A program made the position numbers and the translations under genes. Positions 33,048 to 41,064 of a stretch of DNA of 49,743 nt are shown here, one piece after another. The notes under the pieces are model-generated. The model did not search any database and was not told the DNA's origin. It was given only the letters and a program-made list of their open reading frames with translations. Source of the stretch: Streptomyces jeddahensis (GTDB lineage Bacteria; Actinomycetota; Actinomycetes; Streptomycetales; Streptomycetaceae); assembly GCF_001642995.1 (NCBI RefSeq), contig NZ_LOHS01000091.1, forward strand, positions 1 through 49,743, given 5' to 3'. Every line of letters begins with the position of its first letter. The stretch's first letter is position 1.

Positions 33048-34003
33048 GTGGTCTTCGTCTCCCGGTTCTTTTCGTGCGTCGTCTGCTCGATGCCGGCCGG
33101 GACGTAACCGGTCTGGCCCTTCTTCGCGAGCTCTTCCAGGTGCTGCTGGTAGCGCTCCGGAGACACGACCTTCACGTTGAAGAGCATCCGGGAGTGGTCG
33201 ACGCCGCACAGCTCGGCGCACTTGCCCAGGAAGGTGCCTTCCTGGTTGGGGGTCACCTCGAAGGCGTTGGTGTGGCCCGGGATGACGTCCTGCTTCATGA
33301 GGAACGGCACCACCCAGAAGGAGTGGATGACGTCACGCGAGGTGAGGACGAAGCGGACCTTCTCGCCCTTGGGGAGCCACAGGGTCGGGCCGGGGTTGTT
33401 CGTCTGCGGGTTCCGCTCACCCGGGATGCCGACCTCGTAGACACCGCCGGCGTTGGCCGGGAAGTCGTCCTTGAACCGCTGCGGGATCGCGGCAAGGTTC
33501 TCGTCGGTCTTGGCATCGCCGGTCGAACCCGGCACGTTCTCGATGTAGTTGAAGCCCCAGCTCCACTGGTAGCCCACCACGTTGATGGTGTGAGCGGGCT
33601 TGTCGGAGAGCTGGAGGAGCTTCGACTCATCGCGGGCCGTGAAGTAGAAGAGGACCGAGACGATGATGATCGGGACCACGGTGTACAGCGCCTCGAGGGG
33701 CATGTTGTACCGGGTCTGCGGGGGGATCTCGACCTTGGTGCGGCTGCGCCGGTGGAAGAAAGCACTCCACAGGATCAGGCCCCACACCAGCACGCCGACG
33801 GCGAGCGCGGCAGCCCAGGACCCCTGCCACAGGGAGAGGATCCGGGGAGCCTCCTCCGTGGTCGGGGTGGGCATACCAAGGCGGGGGAAGTCCTTGTATG
33901 TGCAACCGGTGGCGGTCGCCAGGACCAGGCCCGCAGTCAGTGCCTGCAGCAGCTTCCGCCGCATCGGGCGCCGCGGCGAGCGGTCGGAGCCGTTGGGACT
34001 CAC
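33044..34003 (-). CDS. ctaC: Cytochrome c oxidase subunit II
   Basis: 319 residues. Lipoprotein signal with ATATGC (Cys35), two membrane helices (about 58-78 and 104-126), then the cupredoxin domain with the CuA site CAELCGVDHSRM near the C-terminus. Aromatic YQWSWGFNY provides electron entry. GTG start at 34003 with GGGAAGG upstream. It is first of ctaC-ctaD-ctaF, whose junctions all overlap by four bases. Confidence 0.96.
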   Translation of the reverse strand: MSPNGSDRSPRRPMRRKLLQALTAGLVLATATGCTYKDFPRLGMPTPTTEEAPRILSLWQGSWAAALAVGVLVWGLILWSAFFHRRSRTKVEIPPQTRYNMPLEALYTVVPIIIVSVLFYFTARDESKLLQLSDKPAHTINVVGYQWSWGFNYIENVPGSTGDAKTDENLAAIPQRFKDDFPANAGGVYEVGIPGERNPQTNNPGPTLWLPKGEKVRFVLTSRDVIHSFWVVPFLMKQDVIPGHTNAFEVTPNQEGTFLGKCAELCGVDHSRMLFNVKVVSPERYQQHLEELAKKGQTGYVPAGIEQTTHEKNRETKTT

Positions 34004-34083
34004 GTAGCGCCTTCCCGAGAGTCTCGCCCGCGCTGTTGGCTGCGGCCTTCTCTGCTGGTCGGTCGCCGCCCTGCGTCGGGCAG

Positions 34084-34114
34084 GGGTTTGGATGTTTATG
34101 CGGACCAAACCCTA
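34084..34114 (-). promoter_or_regulatory. ctaC promoter with overlapping inverted repeat
   Basis: On the minus strand TAGGGT (34109-34114) is a likely -10. GGGTTTGG (34105-34112 read on minus) overlaps it, and its complement CCAAACCC lies 13 bases on (34084-34091). No convincing -35 was seen, so activation or another sigma factor is possible. Confidence 0.45.
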
Positions 34115-34289
34115 CTGGACGCTTTTTTGGGCCGCGCGGGGAGGGTGCCCAACGCGCCGCCCGACTCCCCGAAGGAGTGCTGTTTGCCCTGTGGGACCCC
34201 CCGTGGCGTGCGGATCCGCCGCGGTCCCGGCCCCCGGAATCCCCCGCTCCGGGCGTGCCCTGACGCCCTCTCGGGCCAGGAGTTAGCGT

Positions 34290-35675
34290 GTGGGCGTGCC
34301 CTACTTCGACGTCGCTTCCTCGGCTCCTCTCCACCCCGTCGCCCGCCAGGCGCTGCAGGCCTCGCTCGACGAGGGGTGGGCCGATCCCGCCCGGCTGTAC
34401 CGCGAGGGGCGGCGCGCCAGGATGCTGCTCGACGCCGCACGGGAGGCGGCGGCCGAGGCGGTCGGATGCCGCCCGGACGAGCTGGTCTTCACCTCGTCGG
34501 GCACGCGCGCGGTGCACTCCGGGATCGCCGGGGCTCTCGCCGGACGCCGCCGCACCGGCCGTCACCTGGTCGTGTCAGCCGTCGAACACTCTTCGGTGCT
34601 CCATGCCGCGGCGACGCACGAGAGCGCCGGCGGGACGGTGACCGAGGTGCCGGTGGACCGCGCCGGTTCGGTCTCGGTCGAGGCGTACGCGGATGCCCTG
34701 CGCGAGGACACGGCGCTGGCCTGTCTGCAGTCCGCCAACCATGAGGTGGGCACCGAGCAGCCGGTCGCGGAGGTGGCCGAGGCATGCCGGGCGGCCGGGG
34801 TGCCGCTGCTGGTGGACGCGGCGCAGTCGCTGGCCTGGGGCCCGGTGCCGGGCGACTGGTCGGTGCTCACCGGGAGCGCCCACAAATGGGGCGGTCCGGC
34901 GGGCGTCGGGCTGCTCGCCGTGCGCAAGGGCGTCCGGTTCGCGCCCCAAGGGCCCTCGGACGAGCGGGAGTCGGGGCGGGCGGCGGGCTTCGAGAACATC
35001 CCGGCGATCGTCGCGGCCGCCGCTGCCCTGCGTGCCGTACGGGCGGAGGCCGCCGCGGAGGCTCCCCGGCTGCGGGAGCTGACGGAGCGGATCCGGGCGC
35101 GGGTGCCCGAGCTGGTGCCGGACGTCGAGGTGGTCGGCGATCCGGTGCGCAGGCTGCCGCATCTGCTGACGTTCTCCTGTCTCTACGTCGATGGAGAGAC
35201 AGTGCTGCACGAGCTGGACCGGGCCGGTTTCTCCGTGTCGTCCGGTTCGTCGTGCACGAGCTCCACACTGACCCCGAGCCATGTGCTGCGGGCGATGGGG
35301 GTGCTGAGCGAGGGCAACGTACGGGTGTCGCTGCCGCTGGGGACACCGGAGGAGGACGTGGAGCGCTTCCTGGAGGTGCTGCCCGGAGTCGTCTCCGACG
35401 TGCGCCGGAAGCTGGGCGCCCCCGAGGCGGGCCCTCGGCCCGCCGCATCGGAGTCCCTGGTCGTCGACTCCCTCGGCAAGCTCTGCCCGATCCCCGTGAT
35501 CGAGCTGGCCAAGGTCATCGGCGACGTGCCGGTCGGCGGTACCGTCACCGTCCTCGCCGACGACGAGGCGGCGCGCCTCGACATTCCCGCGTGGTGCGCG
35601 ATGCGCGGGCAGGAGTACGTGGGCGAGGAGCGGGCCGAGCGGGGGGCGGCGTACGTCGTACGCCGCCTGAGCTGA
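34290..35675 (+). CDS. Cysteine desulfurase fused to a TusA-like sulfur carrier domain
   Basis: 461 residues, two domains. Residues 1-375 are a class V (NifS/IscS-like) cysteine desulfurase with PLP lysine Lys199 in SAHKWGGP and active-site loop Cys322 in SGSSCTSS. Residues 388-458 are a TusA-like domain with the Cys-Pro motif at Cys399 (GKLCPIPVIELAK). The fusion would pass persulfide from enzyme to carrier within one chain, perhaps for tRNA thiolation or cofactor synthesis. GTG at 34290 with AGGAG upstream; GTG at 34296 is an alternative. It ends in a hairpin and is convergent with the PfkB kinase. Confidence 0.92.
   Translation: MGVPYFDVASSAPLHPVARQALQASLDEGWADPARLYREGRRARMLLDAAREAAAEAVGCRPDELVFTSSGTRAVHSGIAGALAGRRRTGRHLVVSAVEHSSVLHAAATHESAGGTVTEVPVDRAGSVSVEAYADALREDTALACLQSANHEVGTEQPVAEVAEACRAAGVPLLVDAAQSLAWGPVPGDWSVLTGSAHKWGGPAGVGLLAVRKGVRFAPQGPSDERESGRAAGFENIPAIVAAAAALRAVRAEAAAEAPRLRELTERIRARVPELVPDVEVVGDPVRRLPHLLTFSCLYVDGETVLHELDRAGFSVSSGSSCTSSTLTPSHVLRAMGVLSEGNVRVSLPLGTPEEDVERFLEVLPGVVSDVRRKLGAPEAGPRPAASESLVVDSLGKLCPIPVIELAKVIGDVPVGGTVTVLADDEAARLDIPAWCAMRGQEYVGEERAERGAAYVVRRLS
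35645..35667. terminator. Terminator-like hairpin inside the coding end
   Basis: GGCGGCGTAC, loop GTC, perfect complement. It sits eight bases before the end of the desulfurase gene, and only 16 bases separate the two convergent stop codons. Confidence 0.6.
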
Positions 35676-35691
35676 GCCCGCGTTCCAGAGA

Positions 35692-36666
35692 TCAGGCCAG
35701 GTGCGCCTGGACTTCAGCCGCGGCCTCGTGGCCGTAGGCCTTGGTGAAGCGGTCCATGAAGTGGCCGCGGCGCAGCTGGTACTCCTGCGTGCCGACCGTC
35801 TCGATGACCAGCGTCGCCAGCATGCAGCCGACCTGGGCCGCCCGCTCCAGGCCGACGCCCCAGGCCAGGCCGGAGAGGAAGCCGGCCCGGAACGCGTCGC
35901 CGACGCCTGTCGGGTCGGCCTTGACCTCCTCCTCGGGGCAGGCGACCTCGATCGGGTCCTCGCCGTCCCGCTCGATGCGCACGCCGCGCGAGCCCAGGGT
36001 GGTGACCCGGTGGCCGACCTTCGACAGGATCTCCGCGTCGGTCCAGCCGGTCTTGGACTCGATGAGTCCCTTCTCGTACTCGTTGGAGAAGAGGTACGCG
36101 GCACCGTCCAGCAGTATCCGGATCTCTTCGCCGTCCATGCGGGAGATCTGCTGCGAGAAGTCGGCGGCGAACGGGATGCCCCGGCTGCGGCACTCCTCGG
36201 TGTGCCGCAGCATCGCCTCAGGGTCGTCGGCGCCGATCAGTACGAGGTCGAGGCCGCCGACCCGGTCGGCGACCGCCTTGAGCTCGATCAGCCGGGCCTC
36301 GCTCATCGCGCCCGTGTAGAAGGAGCCGATCTGGTTGTGGTCGGCGTCGGTGGTGCAGATGAAGCGGGCGGTGTGCAGCATCTCGGAGATCCGGACCGAG
36401 GCCGTGTCGACGCCGTGCCGGTCGAGCCAGGCGCGGTACTCGTCGAAGTCGGCGCCGGCGGCCCCGACCAGGATCGGCTTGGTGCCGAGCTGCCCCATGC
36501 CGAAGCAGATGTTGGCGCCGACACCGCCACGGCGTACGTCGAGGGCGTCGACCAGGAAGGAGAGGGAGACCGTGTGCAGCTGGTCGGCGACCAGCTGGTC
36601 GGCGAAGCGGCCGGGGAAGGTCATCAGATGGTCGGTGGCGATGGAGCCGGTGACTGCGATACGCAC
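35692..36666 (-). CDS. PfkB-family carbohydrate (or nucleoside) kinase
   Basis: 324 residues. Ribokinase fold: GGVGANICFGMGQLG near residues 47-61 for the substrate lid, and the C-terminal signature DPTGVGDAFRAGF with catalytic Asp257. A sugar or nucleoside phosphotransferase; adenosine-kinase-like members are of this length, but the substrate cannot be decided. GTG at 36666. Its promoter region is shared with the small gene at 36856. Confidence 0.9.
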   Translation of the reverse strand: MRIAVTGSIATDHLMTFPGRFADQLVADQLHTVSLSFLVDALDVRRGGVGANICFGMGQLGTKPILVGAAGADFDEYRAWLDRHGVDTASVRISEMLHTARFICTTDADHNQIGSFYTGAMSEARLIELKAVADRVGGLDLVLIGADDPEAMLRHTEECRSRGIPFAADFSQQISRMDGEEIRILLDGAAYLFSNEYEKGLIESKTGWTDAEILSKVGHRVTTLGSRGVRIERDGEDPIEVACPEEEVKADPTGVGDAFRAGFLSGLAWGVGLERAAQVGCMLATLVIETVGTQEYQLRRGHFMDRFTKAYGHEAAAEVQAHLA

Positions 36667-36802
36667 GGCGAGGACACGCTCCTGCGGGGATGGGTGGGGC
36701 GCGTGAAGCGCTCTCTTTACGGACTGGTCGGACTGGCTGGTGGCTGCGGATGGCGACGGTTTCACGCTACCGGGTCCGCGCACCCGCACTGAAGTGGCAA
36801 AA

Positions 36803-36849
36803 CTACCGGATGGTAGGGCTTTGTCGGCGCGGCTCGCGCTGCTTACGGT
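36803..36849 (+). promoter_or_regulatory. Palindrome plus promoter for a leaderless small gene
   Basis: CTACC-GGAT-GGTAG (36803-36816) stands just before TTGTCG (36821-36826), a 17-base spacer and TACGGT (36844-36849). Transcription should begin at about 36856, which is the A of the ATG. The palindrome is placed to act on this promoter or on the divergent kinase. Confidence 0.6.
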
Positions 36850-36855
36850 GCCGTT

Positions 36856-37077
36856 ATGACGAACTTCAGGGCCAGGGAATCCGCTCCGCTCGACGGTCCG
36901 CTCGACGTGGAAGGGGGGCTCGCGGCGCTGCGCGGCGACTGCGCCCGGATGGTCCCGCACTGGGTCGCGCCCGCCGAGGAGACTCCGCGCCCCGTGCCGC
37001 CGTCCCACATCCACGGCGTCGTCGTTCCCCCGAAGTCCGCGCGGCTGCTGGACGCGATGTCCGATTACGGCGACTGA
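36856..37077 (+). CDS. Small conserved hypothetical protein
   Basis: 73 residues, no membrane segment or signal. The visible core is GGLAALRGDCARMVPHWV, then a Pro/His-rich part (PVPPSHIHGVVVPPKSARLLDAM) and an acidic end. The good promoter placed for leaderless transcription supports a real gene. I recall similar small proteins in this position in other Streptomyces, but know no function. It is divergent from the PfkB kinase. Confidence 0.65.
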   Translation: MTNFRARESAPLDGPLDVEGGLAALRGDCARMVPHWVAPAEETPRPVPPSHIHGVVVPPKSARLLDAMSDYGD

Positions 37078-37247
37078 GCGACGGCTTACGGCGACCTGGC
37101 GACGCCGGGGAACCGCCCGCTCGTCCGCTGCGTCCCATCGCTGTCCCCCGTGGAGGGGATGCGGACTACGACCCCTCCCCTGCCCGGACTGGGTTCCGGT
37201 GGCCGGAGGGGCTCCAGGGACGACAGTGAAGGTGAAGGAGCGATGCG

Positions 37248-38729
37248 GTGAGCACCGAGCGACCCGACAACGACGCAGCCGTTCCACGCCGGAAGCGCAG
37301 GCCGCTGGCTGTCGCCTCGGTCGCGGCCGCTGTGCTGCTGGCCGGTGGCGGCGGGGCGTACTTCGCCGCGACGACGTCCGGCGGCGACGGCAGGGAGTCC
37401 GGTGCCCCGTCCGGGGACGGGAGCACTCCGCCCCCGCTCGCACTGGACGGCTATACGGAGAGCCCCGGCGAGGGCATCGCTCCGGGCGAGCCCGACCCGA
37501 ACGGCGCGACGTACCGGGCGACCGGCAAGCTGCCCGAGGGACCGGACTCGGCCGCCGTGTACCGCGCGCGGGGCGAGGTCAGCGCGTCCGAGGTGACGCG
37601 GCTGGCGAAGGCGCTCGGCGTCGAGGGCACCCCGAAGGTGTCGGACGGGACGTGGCGGGTGGGGCCGGCGAAGGACGGTTCGGGTCCGTCGCTGCAGGTC
37701 ACCAAGCAGGCGCCGGGCACGTGGACCTTCAGCCGGTACGCGCCCGGAGCGAGCGACGACTGCAAGAGCGCCACCAAGTGCTCCAATACGGGCACCCCCG
37801 GTGGTGAGGGCGACGCGGTCAGCGAGCAGGTCGCAAAGAAGGCCGCCGCTCCCGTGCTCAAGGCGCTCGGCCAGGACGACGCGAAGCTTGACGCGCGTCA
37901 ACTCATGGGCGCGGTGCGCGTGGTCAACGCGGACCCGAAGATCGGCGGGCTGCCGACGTACGGCTGGTCGACCGGCATCCAGGTCGGTGCGGACGGCCAG
38001 GTGGTGGGCGGCAGCGGCCAGTTGGCGAAGCCGGTGAAGGGCGACACGTATCCCCTGATTAGCGCCGGGAAGACGCTGGATCTGCTGAACAGGGCCGCGC
38101 TCGGGGGCGGGCGCGTAGGCATCGGAGGCTGCGCCAGCCCCGTACCGCTGGAGGGGCCGGAAGAAGGGCAGGAGGCGAAGGACGCGCCCTGTGCCACCGC
38201 CGCCTCCCCCGCGACGCCTCAGACCGTCGCCGTGCGGGGCGCGACGCTCGGGCTCGCGGTGCACTTCGTGGACGGGCGGCAGACGCTCGTTCCGTCGTGG
38301 CTCTTCGATGTGCGGCCGAAGGGGGCCGAGGACAGCTTCACGATCACTCATCCGGCGGTGGATCCCGAGTACCTCAGGGCAGCGGACACGCCCAGCGCGG
38401 AGCGGGCCGAGCCGAGCCCGCGGCCGAGCACGCCGGGCGGCGGGGACGAGTCGGTCAGCACACCGCGCGGCGTGCACATCGAGTCGTACAGCGTGGACGG
38501 GCGGTCGCTGACGCTGCACTTCTGGGGCGGCGTCTGCAGTGACTACTCGGCGTCGGCGAGCGAGAGCGCGGACAAGGTGACCGTGACGGTGACCGAGACC
38601 CCGCAGGAGCCGGGCAAGGTCTGCATCATGATCGCCAAGGAGCTCAAGGAGACGGTGACACTCGAGAAGCCGCTCGGCGACCGGAAGGTCGTGGACGCTA
38701 CCGGGGGCGGGACGGTGCCACGGAAGTAG
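37248..38729 (+). CDS. Membrane-anchored hypothetical protein
   Basis: 493 residues. A short basic cytoplasmic N-terminus (RRKRRP), one membrane anchor (about 20-41), then a large Ser/Pro/Gly-rich extracytoplasmic part. Two regions look folded: about 70-260 and 270-345; the C-terminal part (about 400-490) has a beta-rich segment HIESYSVDGRSLTLHFWGG with paired cysteines (CSDY and VCIM). I do not recognise a named domain. GTG at 37248 with GAAGGAG at perfect spacing. It is followed by a very strong terminator. Confidence 0.82.
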   Translation: MSTERPDNDAAVPRRKRRPLAVASVAAAVLLAGGGGAYFAATTSGGDGRESGAPSGDGSTPPPLALDGYTESPGEGIAPGEPDPNGATYRATGKLPEGPDSAAVYRARGEVSASEVTRLAKALGVEGTPKVSDGTWRVGPAKDGSGPSLQVTKQAPGTWTFSRYAPGASDDCKSATKCSNTGTPGGEGDAVSEQVAKKAAAPVLKALGQDDAKLDARQLMGAVRVVNADPKIGGLPTYGWSTGIQVGADGQVVGGSGQLAKPVKGDTYPLISAGKTLDLLNRAALGGGRVGIGGCASPVPLEGPEEGQEAKDAPCATAASPATPQTVAVRGATLGLAVHFVDGRQTLVPSWLFDVRPKGAEDSFTITHPAVDPEYLRAADTPSAERAEPSPRPSTPGGGDESVSTPRGVHIESYSVDGRSLTLHFWGGVCSDYSASASESADKVTVTVTETPQEPGKVCIMIAKELKETVTLEKPLGDRKVVDATGGGTVPRK

Positions 38730-38760
38730 CAGTGCCGCGGAAGTAGCAGTGCTTCGACAC

Positions 38761-38804
38761 ACGAAAGGCGGCGGCCCCCCGTTCGGGGGGCCGCCGCCTT
38801 TCGT
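38761..38804. terminator. Very strong bidirectional terminator
   Basis: 20-bp perfect stem starting ACGAAAGGCGGCGG with loop GTTC, between the convergent membrane-protein gene and erpA. Confidence 0.92.
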
Positions 38805-38846
38805 CGTCCTCTCCGCCTCCGGCCGGAGGCGGAGGGATCAGCCGGC

Positions 38847-39203
38847 TCAGCTGAAGGAGTCGCCGCAGGCGCAGGAACCCGTCGCGTTCGGGTTGTCGAT
38901 CGTGAAGCCCTGCTTCTCGATGGTGTCGACGAAGTCGATCGAGGCGCCGCCCAGGTACGGAGCGCTCATCCGGTCGGTGACGACCTTCACGCCGCCGAAC
39001 TCCTTGACGACGTCGCCGTCGAGCGAGCGCTCGTCGAAGAAGAGCTGGTAGCGCAGGCCAGAGCAGCCGCCGGGCTGAACGGCGACGCGCAGCGCTAGGT
39101 CGTCGCGGCCTTCCTGGTCGAGCAGGGCCTTGACCTTGGCCGCGGCGGCGTCGGTCAGGATGATGCCGTCGGTGACGGTGGTGGTCTCGTCCGATACGGA
39201 CAT
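38847..39203 (-). CDS. erpA: Iron-sulfur cluster insertion protein (HesB/IscA type)
   Basis: 118 residues, the usual length. The three conserved cysteines are present: Cys47 in GGCSGLRY, and Cys111 and Cys113 in GSCACGDSF. It carries Fe-S clusters to apoproteins in the cytoplasm. ATG at 39203 after GGGAGAG. Divergent from nadA, which encodes a 4Fe-4S enzyme, a sensible pairing. Confidence 0.94.
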   Translation of the reverse strand: MSVSDETTTVTDGIILTDAAAAKVKALLDQEGRDDLALRVAVQPGGCSGLRYQLFFDERSLDGDVVKEFGGVKVVTDRMSAPYLGGASIDFVDTIEKQGFTIDNPNATGSCACGDSFS

Positions 39204-39393
39204 CTACATCTCTCCCGGGTTGTACGGAGACTGCTTGCCGACGGTTGCAACCGGCGGGGCCGCGGATTCATTCCGGGCCGAGTGCTCTGTCTTCGACTTT
39301 CCTTCGTTTGCCTCCTCATGCTCGCACATGGAATGGGGAAGCGGCATGGGACGTTGTGCACGGTCGGCCGCGACGTACTCGGCCTCCGGGAAT

Positions 39394-39464
39394 GCGTCAC
39401 ATCGACGCGATGGCCATCGTCAAACTGACGTGAACCGGTTATGATAGATAGCGTCATTTCGACG
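39394..39464 (+). promoter_or_regulatory. nadA promoter with three CGTC-N5-GACG operator-like repeats
   Basis: Inverted repeats at 39394-39408 (GCGTC-ACATC-GACGC), 39418-39430 (CGTC-AAACT-GACG) and 39452-39464 (CGTC-ATTTC-GACG). The -10 is TATGAT (39440-39445), with TCGTCA (39417-39422) in -35 position at 17 bases. The middle repeat overlaps the -35 and the third covers the expected transcription start. The regulator would be an NAD-pathway repressor (identity not visible). Confidence 0.6.
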
Positions 39465-39538
39465 AAAAGTAGATGTCCCAGCAATCCCGCTTGATCCATC
39501 CGATCGAAGCGAGCCGCAGAACAGAAAGGGTGCGTGTC

Positions 39539-40726
39539 GTGACCACCGCCCAAACCCGTCAGGAGCTCGACGTCCAGCCGACGCCGCTCGCCCTGCTGCT
39601 GCTCGGCCGCGAGGCCGACCCCCGGAGCGAGCGTGGCGTCGAATGCCCGGGCGACCTGCCCCTGCCGTCCGACCCGGACCTGGTGGAGCGCGCCCGGGCG
39701 GCCAAGGAGAAGCTCGGCGACAAGGTCTTCGTGCTCGGCCACCACTACCAGCGCGACGAGGTCATCCAGTTCGCGGACGTCACGGGTGACTCCTTCAAGC
39801 TGGCCCGGGACGCCGCCGCGCGCCCGGAGGCGGAGTACATCGTGTTCTGCGGTGTGCACTTCATGGCCGAGTCCGCCGACATCCTGACCAGCGACGACCA
39901 GAAGGTCGTACTGCCGGACCTCGCGGCGGGCTGCTCCATGGCCGACATGGCGACGGCCGAGCAGGTCGCGGAGTGCTGGGACGTGCTGACCGAGGCGGGC
40001 ATAGCCGAGCAGGTCGTGCCCGTCTCGTACATGAACTCGTCGGCCGACATCAAGGCGTTCACGGGCAAGCACGGCGGCACCATCTGTACGTCGTCCAATG
40101 CCAAGCGGGCGCTGGAGTGGGCCTTCTCCCAGGGTGAGAAGGTCCTCTTCCTGCCGGACCAGCACCTGGGCCGCAACACCGCCGTACGCGACCTCGGCAT
40201 GACGCTCGAGGACTGCGTGGTCTACAACCCGCACAAGCCGAACGGCGGGCTCACCGCGGAGCAGCTCCGCGACGCCAAGATGATCCTGTGGCGGGGCCAC
40301 TGCTCGGTGCACGGGCGGTTCAACCTGGACTCCGTGAACGACGTGCGCGAGCGCATCCCGGGCGTCAACGTCCTGGTCCACCCCGAGTGCAAGCACGAGG
40401 TCGTCTCGGCCGCGGACTACGTGGGCTCGACCGAGTACATCATCAAGACGCTCGAGGCGGCGCCGGCCGGGTCGAAGTGGGCCATCGGCACGGAGCTGAA
40501 CCTGGTCCGCCGGCTGGCCAACCGCTTCGCGGACGAGGGCAAGGAGGTCGTGTTCCTCGACCGGACGGTGTGCTTCTGCTCGACGATGAACCGGATCGAC
40601 CTGCCGCATCTGGTCTGGGCGCTCGAGTCCTTGGCGGACGGCAGCCTGGTGAACCGGATCGAGGTCGACAAGGAGACGGAGGCGTTCGCCAAGCTGGCGC
40701 TTGAGCGGATGCTGGCGCTTCCGTAG
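39539..40726 (+). CDS. nadA: Quinolinate synthase A
   Basis: 395 residues, the long form. It condenses iminoaspartate with dihydroxyacetone phosphate on a 4Fe-4S cluster. Seen: LGHHYQRDEVIQFADVTGDS, the FCGVHFMAES cysteine, HPECKHEVVS cysteine and the CFCSTMNRI cysteine pair region. GTG at 39539 with GAAAGGG upstream. The frame could begin further upstream (from 39473), but that part lies beyond the expected transcription start and the ribosome site favours 39539. nadB and nadC are not in the window. Confidence 0.95.
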   Translation: MTTAQTRQELDVQPTPLALLLLGREADPRSERGVECPGDLPLPSDPDLVERARAAKEKLGDKVFVLGHHYQRDEVIQFADVTGDSFKLARDAAARPEAEYIVFCGVHFMAESADILTSDDQKVVLPDLAAGCSMADMATAEQVAECWDVLTEAGIAEQVVPVSYMNSSADIKAFTGKHGGTICTSSNAKRALEWAFSQGEKVLFLPDQHLGRNTAVRDLGMTLEDCVVYNPHKPNGGLTAEQLRDAKMILWRGHCSVHGRFNLDSVNDVRERIPGVNVLVHPECKHEVVSAADYVGSTEYIIKTLEAAPAGSKWAIGTELNLVRRLANRFADEGKEVVFLDRTVCFCSTMNRIDLPHLVWALESLADGSLVNRIEVDKETEAFAKLALERMLALP

Positions 40727-40747
40727 CGCTCGCGCTTTGCGGTACGC

Positions 40748-40785
40748 CGAAGGGGGCGCCCCTCTGTTGAGGGGCGCCCCCTTCG
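40748..40785. terminator. nadA terminator
   Basis: 17-bp perfect stem beginning CGAAGGGGGCGCCCC, loop TGTT, 21 bp past the nadA stop. Confidence 0.92.
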
Positions 40786-40903
40786 TTTGCCCCCGTGGCG
40801 CCGGGGGCGTCTGCGACGCGTGCCGGGTTCTCGCCGTCGGCGCGTGCGGGGCCTCGGCCGCTGCGCGGCCGGGCTCGTCCTCACCCACCGCCCATGAAAA
40901 TCC

Positions 40904-40944
40904 CCGGCCCTGGTCCGCACCACGGTGGCGCGGACCAGGGCCGG
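40904..40944. terminator. Terminator of the RND pump gene (long stem)
   Basis: 15-bp perfect stem CCGGCCCTGGTCCGC with its complement and an 11-base loop that is itself nearly palindromic. It lies 120 bp past the stop of the pump gene, beyond repeat R5; the gap 40727-41064 holds this, the nadA terminator and R5 only. Confidence 0.8.
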
Positions 40945-40962
40945 AGTTCAGCCGATGTGCGG

Positions 40963-41053
40963 GGCACCCGCCGTCGTGGGCTGTGCCCACCCGTTCCGCT
41001 GGGGGCACCCCCAGGCCCTTAAGGCACTGGGGGAGGAACGACTGCCCACAGCG
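40963..41053. repeat. Dispersed hairpin repeat copy R5, with loop insertion
   Basis: The stem ends here are GCTGTG and CACAGC instead of GTTGTG and CACAAC: both sides changed together. The loop holds the same roughly 35-bp segment (about 40999-41036, GGCACCCCCAGGCCCTTAAG onward) as R1. It lies 11 bp past the stop of the pump gene. Confidence 0.85.
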
Positions 41054-41064
41054 GGCGGTAGCGG

